NCBI RefSeq assembly: GCF_003387155.1
Contig: NZ_QUMT01000002.1
Location: forward strand, 749,694 to 813,693
From: Roseateles depolymerans
GTDB taxonomy: Bacteria; Pseudomonadota; Gammaproteobacteria; Burkholderiales; Burkholderiaceae_C
Direction of reading: 5' to 3'
DNA length: 64,000 nucleotides
The first letter of the stretch is position 1. Each line of letters starts with the position of its first letter. The position numbers and the translations under genes are program-made. Under the pieces are notes generated by a model. That model did no database searches, was not told the DNA's origin, and saw only the letters and a program-made list of their open reading frames with translations. Shown here in pieces: positions 18,026 to 27,482 of this stretch.

Positions 18026-19824
18026 GAGAGGGGTCCTTCCGCGAGAGACGCGCTACGGCGGATGCGCTTGCGGTTGCTGGCGCTAGTTCTGCCGGTGGTG
18101 CTGATGGTGCCGGTGCTCCTGTTGCTGCTGTTGCTGCTGGTGCTGCTGGTGCTACCAGGGGTGCCCGTGCTGCTCTTGCTAGCTGTGGAGCCCGTGCTGA
18201 TGCTGCTAGACGTTGTGCCCGTGCTGCTGTTGCTACCGATGCTGCCCGTGCTGGTACCGGCGCTGGCGCTAGTGCTGGTGCTGGTGCTGGTGCTGGTGCC
18301 GGCCTTCCCCAGCGCGCTCGCTTCCCGCCACAACTGCAGCACCGCGTAACTGCGGTACGGTGCATAACGCTGGGCGGCGGCGACCAGCGCGGCTGGCCGC
18401 ATCGAATCCCCAGCGCGGCTTTCCAGCCGCTGGCGCAGCACCACATCGCCCGGCAGGAAGGCATCGGGCCAGCTCCAGCCGCGCATCAGCATGTAGTGCG
18501 CCGTCCAGGGGCCCAGCCCCGGCAGCGCCGCCAGTTCGGCCATCGCGTCCTCGACCGTGCCGCGGCCCTGTGCAAACGCCAGTCGGGGCCATTCGGCCGC
18601 CAGATGGATCAGGGCCTGCGCCCGCCTGCCCGGCATGCCCAGCGCGGCCACCTCATCCACCGTGGCGGAGGCCAGGCGGGCGGCAGCGGGGAAGGCATGG
18701 GTGACCGGCGCCGGTGCGTCCAGTGCTGCAGGCAGCGGTTCCCCAAAAGCCGCCACCAGGCGCGTTGCCAAGGTCCGCGCCGCGGCCACCGTGACCTGCT
18801 GACCCAGCACCGCCCGCACCGCCAGTTCAAAGCGGTCCAGCGTACCCGGCAGCCGCAGCCCCAGGGCGGAGGGGCCCAGCTCGTCGCCCAGGGCGGCGGC
18901 AATGGCATGCGGGTCCGCGTCCAGGTCCAGCCAGCGCCGCAACTTCGGCATCAAGGCCGCCACGTGAGGCCAGAGCGATGCGCTCAGCCGCACGCGAACT
19001 TGGGGACGCTCAGCGCCGTCGGGCGGGAGCGCTACGGTCACCCATCCCAGGACGTCAGGCGGGTCGGCCAGCGACAGACGCACGCTGCGCAGCACCCGCA
19101 GCCCCGCAAGGTCCACCTGCTCCACCCCCGGCACCGCCCGCGCGGCCAGGAACTGGAGCAGGGCAGTCGTCAGCAGCGGCGGGCGCAGATCCAGACGCAG
19201 TTCAAGCGCGTCGTCCTCCGAGGCCGGACGGCGTCGCGCTCCGCCGTCCCGCAGGGCGGTCGGACTCAAGCGGTAATGTTCCGAAAACGCCGCATTGAAT
19301 CGACGCAGGCTGGAAAACCCCGCCGCCAGCGCCACCTGGGCGACCGGCAGCCGGGTGTCGGTCAGCAACTGCTTGGCCAGCAGCAGACGGCGGGTCTGCA
19401 GGTATTGGAGCGGCGCCACCCCATGCACGGCGGTGAAGATGCGCCGCACATGCCGCTCGCTCACCCCCAGATGCGTGGCCAGCGCTGGCAGGCTGGCCTG
19501 GTCCGGCGCGCATTCATCCAGCCAGCGTGCGGCCTCTCGGGCCAGCACCTCGCTGGCGTCCATCGCGCTCCACGGACGGGCGGCGGGCGCCAATTCAGGG
19601 CGGCACTTCAGGCAGGGCCTGAAGCGTGCAGCTTCCGCCTGGCTGGCCGTGGGAAAGAACAGGCAGTTTTCCAGCTTGGGCGCACGAACCCGGCAGATCG
19701 GCCGGCAGTAGATGCCGGTGGTCTTCACCGCCACGAACCATTGGCCGTCAAAACGCGCGTCCCGGGCCAGCAGGGCCGGGTAGCAATGGTGGGGAGTGAG
19801 AGGGGAGACCATGCTGGGCATCAT
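18022..19824 (-). CDS. alkA: Ada/AlkA fusion: DNA-3-methyladenine glycosylase II with regulatory N-terminus and Ser/Thr tail
   Basis: This protein of about 600 residues combines an Ada metal-binding domain (CRPICRVRAPKLENC and RPCLKCRPE, about 15-85), an AraC-type helix-turn-helix (THLGVSERHVRRIFTAVHG and VALAAGFSSLRRFNAAF, about 100-195), an AlkA N-terminal domain, and an HhH-GPD glycosylase domain (VLGQQVTVAAARTLATRL to LPGLGPWTAHYMLMRGWSWPDAFLPGD, with the catalytic Asp in the last block). It excises alkylated bases and probably senses methylation damage through the Ada cysteines. The last 85 or so residues are an almost pure Ser/Thr/Gly/Ala/Asn tract, which the family does not have. The start is uncertain (ATGs at 19863, 19824, 19821 and 19812). 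The stop overlaps the ogt start (ATGA). Confidence 0.87.
   Translation of the reverse strand: MMPSMVSPLTPHHCYPALLARDARFDGQWFVAVKTTGIYCRPICRVRAPKLENCLFFPTASQAEAARFRPCLKCRPELAPAARPWSAMDASEVLAREAARWLDECAPDQASLPALATHLGVSERHVRRIFTAVHGVAPLQYLQTRRLLLAKQLLTDTRLPVAQVALAAGFSSLRRFNAAFSEHYRLSPTALRDGGARRRPASEDDALELRLDLRPPLLTTALLQFLAARAVPGVEQVDLAGLRVLRSVRLSLADPPDVLGWVTVALPPDGAERPQVRVRLSASLWPHVAALMPKLRRWLDLDADPHAIAAALGDELGPSALGLRLPGTLDRFELAVRAVLGQQVTVAAARTLATRLVAAFGEPLPAALDAPAPVTHAFPAAARLASATVDEVAALGMPGRRAQALIHLAAEWPRLAFAQGRGTVEDAMAELAALPGLGPWTAHYMLMRGWSWPDAFLPGDVVLRQRLESRAGDSMRPAALVAAAQRYAPYRSYAVLQLWREASALGKAGTSTSTSTSTSASAGTSTGSIGSNSSTGTTSSSISTGSTASKSSTGTPGSTSSTSSNSSNRSTGTISTTGRTSASNRKRIRRSASLAEGPLS
18052..18302. 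repeat. Trinucleotide/hexanucleotide repeat tract encoding the AlkA tail
   Basis: The plus strand shows a near-continuous run of GCTGGT, GCTGTT and GTGCTG units. In the coding frame these give Ser, Thr, Gly and Asn codons only. The purest part is a fourfold GCTGGT run at about 18274-18297. Confidence 0.85.
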
Positions 19825-20071
19825 AGGCAGCGCGGGTGACAGGCGCTGGCCGTTTTCGGACATGTCCCTGACAAGGCATGACAGCTGGCTGGGTGGACGA
19901 CCGGACCGTGCGCCCGGGCAGGTCCGCTTTTTGCCCTCCATGCCACCGGGTTTACGGCAGGTGACATCCGGAGACGCGATTCATCACCCGGGGTTACACG
20001 GGACAGTCGTTTCTACTGCCTACAATCCGCCCCAGTTTTCGTTACTTGATCACATTTGCACAGGGACGCTC

Positions 20072-21460
20072 ATGCAAGTTCATGCTTCCATTTTCAAGGC
20101 CTATGACATTCGCGGTGTTGTGGGTCAGACCCTGAACGAAGAGCTGGCCGAGCACCTCGGCCGTGCCTTCGGGACCGAGGCCAAGCGGGCCGGCGAAACG
20201 GCCGTGGCCGTGGGCCGGGACGGCCGGCTGTCGGGCCCGGGCCTGGTGGAAGCGCTGATCCGCGGCCTGACCTCGACCGGTCTGGATGTGGTGGACATCG
20301 GTGCGGTCACCACCCCGATGCTCTATTACGTGGCCGCCACCCGTGGCAAGCATGGCTGCCATTCCGGCATCCAGGTCACGGGCAGCCACAACCCCAAGGA
20401 CTACAACGGCTTCAAGATGGTGCTCAAGGGCGCCGCCGTGTATGGCGAGCAGATCCAGGGCCTGAAGCGTCGCATCGAAGCCGAAGACTATGAAACCGGC
20501 AAGGGCCGTGTCGGCCAGATGGACATCGTGCCGGAATACACCCACCGCATCGTCACCGACGCCAAGCTGTCGCGCCCGATGAAGGTGGTGGTGGACAGCG
20601 GCAACGGCATCCCCGGCGCCACCGCGCCGGCCATCCTGCGCGCCCTGGGCTGCGAGGTGGTGGACATCTTCTCCAAGGTGGACGGGGACTTCCCCAACCA
20701 CCATCCGGACCCGTCGCGCCCGGAAAACCTGGAAGACCTCAAGCGCATCGTGCATGCCACCGATGCGGAACTGGGCCTGGCCTTCGACGGGGACGGCGAC
20801 CGCCTGGGCATCGTCACCAAGGACGGCACGATGATCATGCCGGACCGCCAGATCATGCTGCTGGCCGCCGACATCCTCAAGCGCAAGCCGGGTTCCGAGA
20901 TCATCTTCGACGTGAAGTGCTCGCAGCGCCTGGGTCCGTGGATCGAGGAACATGGCGGCAAGCCGCTGATGTGGATGACCGGCCATTCGCTGGCCAAGGC
21001 CAAGCTGAAGGAAACCGGTGCACCGCTGGCGGGTGAGCTGTCCGGCCACATCTTCTTCGGCGAACGCTGGTATGGCTTTGACGACGCCATGTACACCGCC
21101 GCCCGCATGCTGGAAATCCTCTCGCGCAGCGACGACCCCAGCCAGGTGCTGAACGACCTGCCCAACAGCATCAACACGCCGGAGCTGAACGTGCCCTGCG
21201 CCGAGGGCGAGCACCATGAAGTGGTGGCCAAGCTCAAGGAAATCGCCGAGTTCCCGAATGCCAAGGATGTGATCACCATCGACGGCATCCGCGTGGAATA
21301 CGACGACGGCTTTGGCCTGGTGCGCGCGTCCAACACCACGCCGGTGTTGGTGCTGCGCTTCGAGGGTCATACCCAGGAAGCGCTGGAGCGCATCCAGAAG
21401 GAAGTGCTGGCCCAGCTCAAGCGGGTGAAGCCGGACATCACCTTCACCGCCGGTCACTGA
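20072..21460 (+). CDS. algC: Phosphomannomutase/phosphoglucomutase
   Basis: This 462-residue alpha-D-phosphohexomutase is essentially the length of Pseudomonas AlgC (463). The catalytic serine loop is VTGSHNPKDYNG (about 105-116), the metal loop is FDGDGDRLGI, the sugar-binding loop is GELSGHIFF, and the C-terminal phosphate-binding loop is VRASNTTPVLVLRFEG. It interconverts mannose-6-P/mannose-1-P and glucose-6-P/glucose-1-P for LPS, exopolysaccharide and nucleotide-sugar synthesis. AGGGA stands upstream of the ATG. It is followed on the same strand by the Kdo transferase gene after a GC-rich stem-loop, consistent with shared cell-envelope function. Confidence 0.94.
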   Translation: MQVHASIFKAYDIRGVVGQTLNEELAEHLGRAFGTEAKRAGETAVAVGRDGRLSGPGLVEALIRGLTSTGLDVVDIGAVTTPMLYYVAATRGKHGCHSGIQVTGSHNPKDYNGFKMVLKGAAVYGEQIQGLKRRIEAEDYETGKGRVGQMDIVPEYTHRIVTDAKLSRPMKVVVDSGNGIPGATAPAILRALGCEVVDIFSKVDGDFPNHHPDPSRPENLEDLKRIVHATDAELGLAFDGDGDRLGIVTKDGTMIMPDRQIMLLAADILKRKPGSEIIFDVKCSQRLGPWIEEHGGKPLMWMTGHSLAKAKLKETGAPLAGELSGHIFFGERWYGFDDAMYTAARMLEILSRSDDPSQVLNDLPNSINTPELNVPCAEGEHHEVVAKLKEIAEFPNAKDVITIDGIRVEYDDGFGLVRASNTTPVLVLRFEGHTQEALERIQKEVLAQLKRVKPDITFTAGH

Positions 21461-21474
21461 TCCGCGGCCACGGC

Positions 21475-21508
21475 GCGGCCGGGGCGGGGCCAAGGTCCCG
21501 CCGGCCGC
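21475..21508 (+). terminator. GC-rich stem-loop between the mutase and waaA
   Basis: GCGGCC, a GG bulge and GGCGGG pair with CCCGCC and GGCCGC across an eight-base loop. No T-run follows, so it may be a Rho-assisted or partial terminator, or an mRNA-stabilising hairpin. Confidence 0.35.
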
Positions 21509-21555
21509 AGCCGTTGAAGATCTGAATTCTGTCTAGCCTGATAAAGCGGCCCCTG

Positions 21556-22941
21556 ATGACTCCGCCCCCTGGTGATTCCTGGCGTGAGCGGCTGGCTCGC
21601 GGTTTTTTCAGCACGGTGCTGCGGCTGGGAACGCCGCTGTACCTGCTGCGCCTGATGCGTCGGGGCCGGGCCGAGCCGCTGTACCGGGCCCATCTGCCGG
21701 AGCGTTTCGGCTTTGGCCTGGATGTGGAGCCCGGCTCGATCTGGGTGCATGCCGTGTCGCTGGGCGAGACCCGGGCCGCGGCGCCGCTGATCGAGCGGCT
21801 GCGGCAGGAACGCCCGGGCATGCGATTGCTGCTGACCCATACGACGGCGACCGGCCGGGAGGCGGGGCAGGCGCTGCTGCGTCCGGGGGATGTGCAGCGC
21901 TGGCTGCCGTTCGACACGCCCGGCGCGGTTCGGCGTTTCCTGCAAGGCACTCAGCCGTCGGTGGGCGTGCTGATGGAAACCGAAATCTGGCCCAATCTCC
22001 AGCAGGCCGCCGCGCAGGCGGGCGTGCCGATGGTGCTGGCCAATGCGCGGCTGTCGGCCCGCAGCCTGCGTCGCGGCGAGCGCTTCAAGTGGCTGCTGGC
22101 CCCGGCTGCCCGCACGCTGCGCCTGGCACTGGCGCAGACCCGCGAGGACGCGCAGCGGCTCACCCAGGCCGGAGTGCCGGAGGTGCAGGTGTGCGGCAAC
22201 CTCAAGTTTGATCTGCAGCCGGACGAGGCGCTGCTGGCGCAAGGCCGCGCCTGGCGCGCAGCCCTGGGACGGCCGGTGGTGCTCATGGCAGTTTCCCGGG
22301 AAGGGGAAGAGGCGGCGCTGCTGGCGCAGTGGGCCCAAATCAAAGCCCAAGCGCCAGGCTTGTCGGTCGACGGATCGCGTCCTGCCGGTTCGAATTCCAG
22401 CGGCGTGTCCCTCGGCGCTGAAAGCACGGCAGGCGCCCGCCCGCCGCTGCTCGTCATCGTGCCCCGGCATCCGCAGCGTTTCGACGAGGTGGCTGTGCTG
22501 GTGCAACAAGCTGGCTGGTCACTCGCGCGTCGCAGTGCCTGGGGGGCGGAGGGTCCGTCGGCGCAGGACCAGGCGGCCGACGTGTGGCTGGGGGATTCGA
22601 TGCGGGAGATGGCGCTGTATTACGGCCTGGCCGACGTGGCCCTGCTGGGCGGCAGCTTCGAGCCGCTGGGCGGGCAGAACCTGATCGAGGCGGCCGCATG
22701 CGGCGTGCCGTTGCTGATGGGCCCCCACACCTTCAACTTCGCCGAAGCGGCCACGCTGTCGCTGGAGGCGGGCGCTGCCCGGCGGGTGGAATCGCTGGAC
22801 CAGGGTGTGGCACAGGCTTTGTCCTTGCTGGCTGATGCGCCCACGCGGACCGGGATGGCCGCGGCCGCCACGGCATTTGCCGCTGCGCATCGTGGCGCAG
22901 CGCAGCGGATGGCCGCGCGCATCCTGGACCTCATCCGCTGA
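21556..22941 (+). CDS. waaA: 3-deoxy-D-manno-octulosonic acid (Kdo) transferase
   Basis: This 461-residue GT30 glycosyltransferase adds Kdo to lipid A precursor at the inner membrane. It has an N-terminal membrane-associated helix (about 15-35), the family segments HLPERFGFG, IWVHAVSLGETRAAAPLI, LLLTHTTATGREAG, LMETEIWPNL, and a C-terminal acceptor or donor region LLGGSFEPLGGQNLIEAAACGVPLLMGPHTFNF. It is longer than E. coli WaaA (425) because of an insertion near 275-300 that is Ser/Gly-rich. It follows the phosphohexomutase gene by 95 bases. Confidence 0.95.
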   Translation: MTPPPGDSWRERLARGFFSTVLRLGTPLYLLRLMRRGRAEPLYRAHLPERFGFGLDVEPGSIWVHAVSLGETRAAAPLIERLRQERPGMRLLLTHTTATGREAGQALLRPGDVQRWLPFDTPGAVRRFLQGTQPSVGVLMETEIWPNLQQAAAQAGVPMVLANARLSARSLRRGERFKWLLAPAARTLRLALAQTREDAQRLTQAGVPEVQVCGNLKFDLQPDEALLAQGRAWRAALGRPVVLMAVSREGEEAALLAQWAQIKAQAPGLSVDGSRPAGSNSSGVSLGAESTAGARPPLLVIVPRHPQRFDEVAVLVQQAGWSLARRSAWGAEGPSAQDQAADVWLGDSMREMALYYGLADVALLGGSFEPLGGQNLIEAAACGVPLLMGPHTFNFAEAATLSLEAGAARRVESLDQGVAQALSLLADAPTRTGMAAAATAFAAAHRGAAQRMAARILDLIR

Positions 22942-22954
22942 CCGGCCGCGGTGA

Positions 22955-23125
22955 CCACCCCGCTGCGACCCCGCGCCACTCCGCCGCGCCACTCCGCCGC
23001 GCCACAGCGCCACCCTGCCGCGACACAGCGACACAGCCGCACAGCGCCGCGACACCGCGATACCGCGCCACGAAACCGCGACGCCGCACCGCAGCGCCAT
23101 CGCGCCACAGCAATGCCACAGCGGG
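22955..23125. repeat. T-poor low-complexity block between waaA and the GspE-like gene
   Basis: About 170 bases consist of degenerate copies of CCGCGCCAC and CGCGACAC. The plus strand has almost no T, giving a strong strand asymmetry. The units are irregular in length and no spacers or perfect palindromes are present. It separates two convergent genes and has no convincing coding content. Confidence 0.7.
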
Positions 23126-23134
23126 CAAGCTGCG

Positions 23135-25723
23135 CTACTGGTTGCTGGTCGCCCTTACTTCGCTAAGCGTGGTCACGCCCTGCAGCACCTTGGCGATGCC
23201 GTCCTGACGCAAGGTGCGCATGCCCTCGGCCATGCCCTGGTGCATCAGTTCCTCCGCGCGAGACCCGGTCTGGATCAGGCGGCGCAGCGTGCGAGACACC
23301 ACCAGCAGCTCATGCAGGCCGGCACGGCCCTTGAAGCCGGTGTTGTCGCACTTGGCGCAGCCCGGGCTGTGATAGTGCAGCAGACCCGGCTGACCATAGG
23401 CGCCTTGCCACTGGGCCAGCACCGATTCGCGGGTCGGCCGGTTCTCCGCCGAGAACACATGCAGGTAGTCGTCCAGCAATTCCTGCAGCTTCTCGTCGGG
23501 CATCGGCTCGGCCTTGCGGCAGGACGGGCACAGGCGACGCACCAGACGCTGGGCCAGCACCGCCAGCAGCGAGTCGGCAAAGTTGAAGGGGTCCATGCCC
23601 ATGTCCAGCAGACGGGTCACGGTTTCCGGAGCGCTGTTGGTGTGCAGGGTGGACAGCACCAAGTGGCCGGTCAGGGACGCTTCCACCGCAATCTCGGCGG
23701 TTTCCTCGTCCCGGATTTCACCGACCATGATCACGTCCGGATCGGCCCGCAGGAAGGCGCGCAAGGCCTTGGCGAAGGTCCAGTCGATCTTCGGATTGAC
23801 CTGCACCTGCCGCAGCCCGGCCTGGGTGATTTCCACCGGATCTTCCGCCGTCCAGACCTTGCGGTCCGGCGTGTTGATCTGGGCCAGCACCGAATGCAGC
23901 GTGGTGGTCTTGCCGGAGCCGGTCGGGCCCACGCACAGCACCATTCCATAAGGCCGGGCCGAGGCAATCTTGAGCTGCTCGAAGTTGTAGGGCGACAGGC
24001 CCAGCTTCTCCATCGGGATGGGCTTGGCCGAGGCCAGGATCCGCATCACCACGTCTTCCATCCCGTTGTTGGTCGGGATGGTGGCCACCCGCAGCTCGAT
24101 CGGATGCTGCGAGGAGAAGCGGGCGAAGTTGATCTTGCCGTCCTGCGGCTTGCGACGCTCGGAGATGTCCAGGTCGCACATGATCTTGATCCGCGCGATC
24201 AGGGCGCTGCGGTAGGTGTGCGGCAGTTCCAGGTGGGGCTGGAGCACGCCGTCCTTGCGGAAACGGATGCGCACCTTGTCCTTGCCCGGATAGGTCTCGA
24301 TGTGGATGTCCGACACATGCTGGTTGTGGGCATCGATGATCATGGTGTTGATCAGCCGCACCAGCGAGTTGTCGCTCTGCTCGATCGGGCGCTCTTCCTC
24401 GCGGGCCGCCTCCCGCGCCACCTGCTCCTGGCCTTCGCGCTCCAGGGTCTCGATCAGCTTGTCGGAGCTGTCCAGCTCGAAGTCGATACCCAGGGTGGGC
24501 AGGCCGGTGTCGCGGCTGGACACCGGCTGGTTGCCGTAGCGCTCGTAGGCGGAGGGCAGGGCGAACTGCAGGGAGCCCACGCGCGCCAGCGCCGGCACCA
24601 CCTTCAGCTGGGTGATGAATTCCACCTCGTCGATGCAGTCGCGCCGGGTCGGGTCTTCCATCGCCACGATGAGGCGGCCATCCCGCACCACCAGCGGCAG
24701 CACTTCCAGGCGACGCGCCACCGACAGCGGCAGCTTCAGCACCGCCTCGGGTTCGATGGCGAAGTTGTCCACGTCCACCAGCGGATAGCCCATCTTGCGG
24801 GCCAGCGCCGATTGCAGCTGCGCCCGGGTGACCACGCCCTTGCGCACCAGCAACTCACCCAGTGGCACCGAGCGGTCGTTTTTCTGCTGGGCCAGGGCTT
24901 CGTCCAGTTGCGCCTGCGTCACCAGCTCCAGGGCCAGCAGCGCCTCGCCGATGCGCACCATCGGCATGCGGGCCTGCTGCTCGATGGCCTGCATCAGCTG
25001 CTCGCTGCTGACCAGGTGCTGGGCCACGAGGATGTCGCCCACGCGGCGGTCGCGCAGGTCCTTCTGTTCCTGCACGGCTTCTTCCACCTGCGCGGTGGTG
25101 GCGACCTGCTCGCGCACCAGCAGGTCGCCGATGCGGTCGCCGACCTCGTAGCTGGTCAGCACCTCGCGCGGCACGAACATGCAGCGCACCCAGTCGCTGG
25201 TGTCGCTGACGGGCGGGAACAGGAAGAGGCCGATGTCGCTTTCCACATGGCCGATGGTCGTACCCTTGAATTCCTCGCCGCCCTGATAGACGAGGCGGAA
25301 TTCGTCCCGCGGCCGCTGGTCCAGGGACATCGGGTCGTCCACCGACGCGGGATCCCGGGGCGGCACTTCAATGGCGTGCAGCAGCTTCAGCGCCCGGAAC
25401 TGCGAGAACTTCAGCGGCATCGCATTGCGCGCCGGCGGCACCAGCACCTGGGCCAGGCGCTCCTGCGGCACCATCAGGATGACCTTACCGACCGTGCGAC
25501 TGCCGTTCAGGCCGAGGATCTCGCAGGCCAGCGGATCGCGCTGCGGCTTGGGCCGGGGGTAGGCGGCAAAGGGGGGCGTGGGCCATTCGAAGTCGCCGTC
25601 GGCATTGCGACGCGCCGCGGTCCTGGCCACCGGAGTGGCGCCCAGCGACGCGGGCCGTGAGGGCTCGACAAGCGCTCCAGGCTCGGTTTGGGGCCATTTC
25701 AGTGGCACGGACGGGTCGGACAT
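23135..25723 (-). CDS. GspE/PilB-family ATPase with four MshEN-like repeats (orphan)
   Basis: This 862-residue secretion ATPase has a C-terminal half with all the family motifs: Walker [11 protein letters not shown] (about 599-608), Asp box [10 protein letters not shown], Walker [16 protein letters not shown], His box [12 protein letters not shown], and a Cys pattern CPSC...CAKC. An N-terminal region of about 195 residues is unlike standard PilB. It is followed by four consecutive 24-residue MshEN-type motifs with a 30-residue period (197-220, 227-250, 257-280, 287-310), each of the form R-[IVL]-G-x-x-L...Q-[LV]-x-x-A. MshEN domains bind cyclic di-GMP. No pilus or type II genes flank it. GGAG lies eight bases before the ATG. 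Confidence 0.88.
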   Translation of the reverse strand: MSDPSVPLKWPQTEPGALVEPSRPASLGATPVARTAARRNADGDFEWPTPPFAAYPRPKPQRDPLACEILGLNGSRTVGKVILMVPQERLAQVLVPPARNAMPLKFSQFRALKLLHAIEVPPRDPASVDDPMSLDQRPRDEFRLVYQGGEEFKGTTIGHVESDIGLFLFPPVSDTSDWVRCMFVPREVLTSYEVGDRIGDLLVREQVATTAQVEEAVQEQKDLRDRRVGDILVAQHLVSSEQLMQAIEQQARMPMVRIGEALLALELVTQAQLDEALAQQKNDRSVPLGELLVRKGVVTRAQLQSALARKMGYPLVDVDNFAIEPEAVLKLPLSVARRLEVLPLVVRDGRLIVAMEDPTRRDCIDEVEFITQLKVVPALARVGSLQFALPSAYERYGNQPVSSRDTGLPTLGIDFELDSSDKLIETLEREGQEQVAREAAREEERPIEQSDNSLVRLINTMIIDAHNQHVSDIHIETYPGKDKVRIRFRKDGVLQPHLELPHTYRSALIARIKIMCDLDISERRKPQDGKINFARFSSQHPIELRVATIPTNNGMEDVVMRILASAKPIPMEKLGLSPYNFEQLKIASARPYGMVLCVGPTGSGKTTTLHSVLAQINTPDRKVWTAEDPVEITQAGLRQVQVNPKIDWTFAKALRAFLRADPDVIMVGEIRDEETAEIAVEASLTGHLVLSTLHTNSAPETVTRLLDMGMDPFNFADSLLAVLAQRLVRRLCPSCRKAEPMPDEKLQELLDDYLHVFSAENRPTRESVLAQWQGAYGQPGLLHYHSPGCAKCDNTGFKGRAGLHELLVVSRTLRRLIQTGSRAEELMHQGMAEGMRTLRQDGIAKVLQGVTTLSEVRATSNQ

Positions 25724-25843
25724 GTAGCGGTCTCCGCGGTGATTCTCTTGACGGCCAAAGGACGCCGTAGGCCTAAGCCTAACGCGTTTGTCGATGATGC
25801 ATCACAAGGAAAAGCATGGGAGAGGCCCGCTAGACTCGGTTCC

Positions 25844-26482
25844 GTGAAGAACATCCTGATCACGGGCTTCGAGCCCTTTGGTGGCGAGGCGGTCAACCCG
25901 TCCTGGGAGCTGGCCCATGCGCTGGGGGGCGAGGTCATCGCGGACACCCGGGTCGTGGCCCTGCAACTGCCTTGTGTGTTCGGTGTCGCACTGAGCACGC
26001 TGGACGAGGCGCTGGTGCGCGTGAGGCCAGCGCTGGTGCTGGCGGTGGGGCAGGCGGGGGGGCGTTGTGACCTGTCCCTGGAGCGGGTGGCTATCAATGT
26101 GGACGATGCCCGCATTCCGGACAACGCCGGCGCGCAGCCGGTGGATGAGCCGGTCGTGCCGGACGGGCCGGCGGCCTACTTCAGCACGCTGCCCATCAAG
26201 GCGATGGTCGCGGCGCTGCGCACGGCCGGGTATCCGGCCTCGGTGTCGCAGACGGCCGGCACCTTCGTCTGCAACCATGTCTTCTACGGCTTGCAGCACC
26301 GGCTGGCGGGGCAGGGCGTGCCCAGCGGCTTCATGCACATTCCGTATCTGCCGCAGCAGGCGGCGCAGCATCCCGGTGCGGCCAGCCTGCCGCTGGAGAC
26401 GCTCGTCGCAGCCACCCGGCTGGCGCTGCACACGGCACTCACCCAGAACGAGATCCGGATGGGCGCCGGGCAACTGGACTGA
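25844..26482 (+). CDS. pcp: Pyrrolidone-carboxylate peptidase
   Basis: This 212-residue cysteine peptidase (family C15) removes N-terminal pyroglutamate from peptides. The start GTG gives [21 protein letters not shown], the exact family N-terminus. The catalytic triad is visible as Glu in [17 protein letters not shown], Cys in [11 protein letters not shown] and His in GFMHIPYLP. The length equals typical Pcp proteins. The frame is open upstream but those residues are not conserved. It diverges from the GspE-like gene and converges with tolA. Confidence 0.94.
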   Translation: MKNILITGFEPFGGEAVNPSWELAHALGGEVIADTRVVALQLPCVFGVALSTLDEALVRVRPALVLAVGQAGGRCDLSLERVAINVDDARIPDNAGAQPVDEPVVPDGPAAYFSTLPIKAMVAALRTAGYPASVSQTAGTFVCNHVFYGLQHRLAGQGVPSGFMHIPYLPQQAAQHPGAASLPLETLVAATRLALHTALTQNEIRMGAGQLD

Positions 26483-26564
26483 TCGGACGGGACTGACCGC
26501 AGACGTGGGCCCAGCCGCTGAATGGCGGCCCCTGCGGCCTGGCCCCGACCCCTGATCCCGCTTC

Positions 26565-27476
26565 TTACTCCCGGGGCCGGAAGACCAGCGTCATCACCCG
26601 CGGCACGGTGCCGTCGGTGTCGCGGGGCAGGACCTCGGTCTTGTCCAGCGCCCGCAGCACGGCGGCGTCAAAGTCCGGCAGTCCGCTGGACTTGATCACA
26701 CGACGCGCGATGATCGTGCCGTCCGGGCTGCAGCGCACTTCCACTTCCGCCTCGGGGTTGGCCGCGCCGCCCGGGTCCTGGTAGACGATGTTGGGCTTGA
26801 CCCGTGCCTTGATCCGGCCGGCGTAGTTGGCGGACGGTCCGGCGCTCTTTTGCGCCGTGCCGGTGGCATTGGGCGCGCCGGTCGCGCCGGCCATGCCCAT
26901 GATGCGCTTGAGATTGTCCTGGCGCGCCTGCTCGGCCCGGGCTTCGGCGTCCTTGCGGGCCTTCTCGGCCTTGGCCTTGTCGGCCTGCTCCGCCTTGTCC
27001 TTCTTGGCCTTTTCGTCCTTCTCCTTGCGCTCGCGCTCCTGCTTCTCGGCCTCGTCCTTCTTCTGCTGCTCGAGCTTGCGCTTCTTGTCCTCCAGCTCGC
27101 GCTGCTCCTGCTCTTCCTTGAGCTTGCGTTCCTTGGCCTTGGCGATGGCGATGTCGGCATCGCGCTGCGCCTGGACCTCCTGAGGCGTGGGCTTGGGCGG
27201 CTCGGGTTTGGGTTCCGGCTTGGGCTCGGGTTTGGGCGGGGGAGATTCCTCCGGCGGCAGCTGCTCCTTGGGGGCAGCGGCCACCGGCACGGACGCCCAC
27301 AGCTCCGCTTCCGCCGCCGGAATCGGGGCCGACCGCCAGCTCACGCCAAAGCTCAGCGCCAGCACCAGCAGCACGTGGGCGACGGCGGCCAGGGCCATGC
27401 CGCGGCCCAGCCCGGGCGCGGGCGGCGGCCGCAGCGGGTCGCGGTCCATCGGGAAACGGGAAACGAGACTGCTCAT
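26565..27476 (-). CDS. tolA: Cell-envelope integrity protein TolA
   Basis: This 303-residue protein has the TolA layout: one N-terminal transmembrane helix (about 26-46, GMALAAVAHVLLVLALSFGV), a Pro/Glu/Lys linker, a long Lys/Glu/Ala coiled coil (about 100-195) and a C-terminal TonB-like domain (about 215-303, VEVRCSPDGTIIARRVIKSS and FDAAVLRALDKTEVLP). TolA links the TolQR motor in the inner membrane to TolB-Pal at the outer membrane. It follows tolR by six bases. TolB and pal, which normally come next, are absent, because the next gene (pcp) is on the other strand. Confidence 0.93.
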   Translation of the reverse strand: MSSLVSRFPMDRDPLRPPPAPGLGRGMALAAVAHVLLVLALSFGVSWRSAPIPAAEAELWASVPVAAAPKEQLPPEESPPPKPEPKPEPKPEPPKPTPQEVQAQRDADIAIAKAKERKLKEEQEQRELEDKKRKLEQQKKDEAEKQERERKEKDEKAKKDKAEQADKAKAEKARKDAEARAEQARQDNLKRIMGMAGATGAPNATGTAQKSAGPSANYAGRIKARVKPNIVYQDPGGAANPEAEVEVRCSPDGTIIARRVIKSSGLPDFDAAVLRALDKTEVLPRDTDGTVPRVMTLVFRPRE

Positions 27477-27482
27477 GGGCGA

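Noticed and set aside
22955-23125. Possible CRISPR array or repeat element
   Set aside because: Units are short, variable in length and lack unique spacers or a palindromic repeat. It is simple low-complexity DNA.
23240-25660. An 806-codon plus-strand open frame opposite the GspE-like gene
   Set aside because: It shows the same antisense artefact. All ATPase motifs are on the minus strand and the plus-strand translation is His/Gln/Arg-rich without domains.
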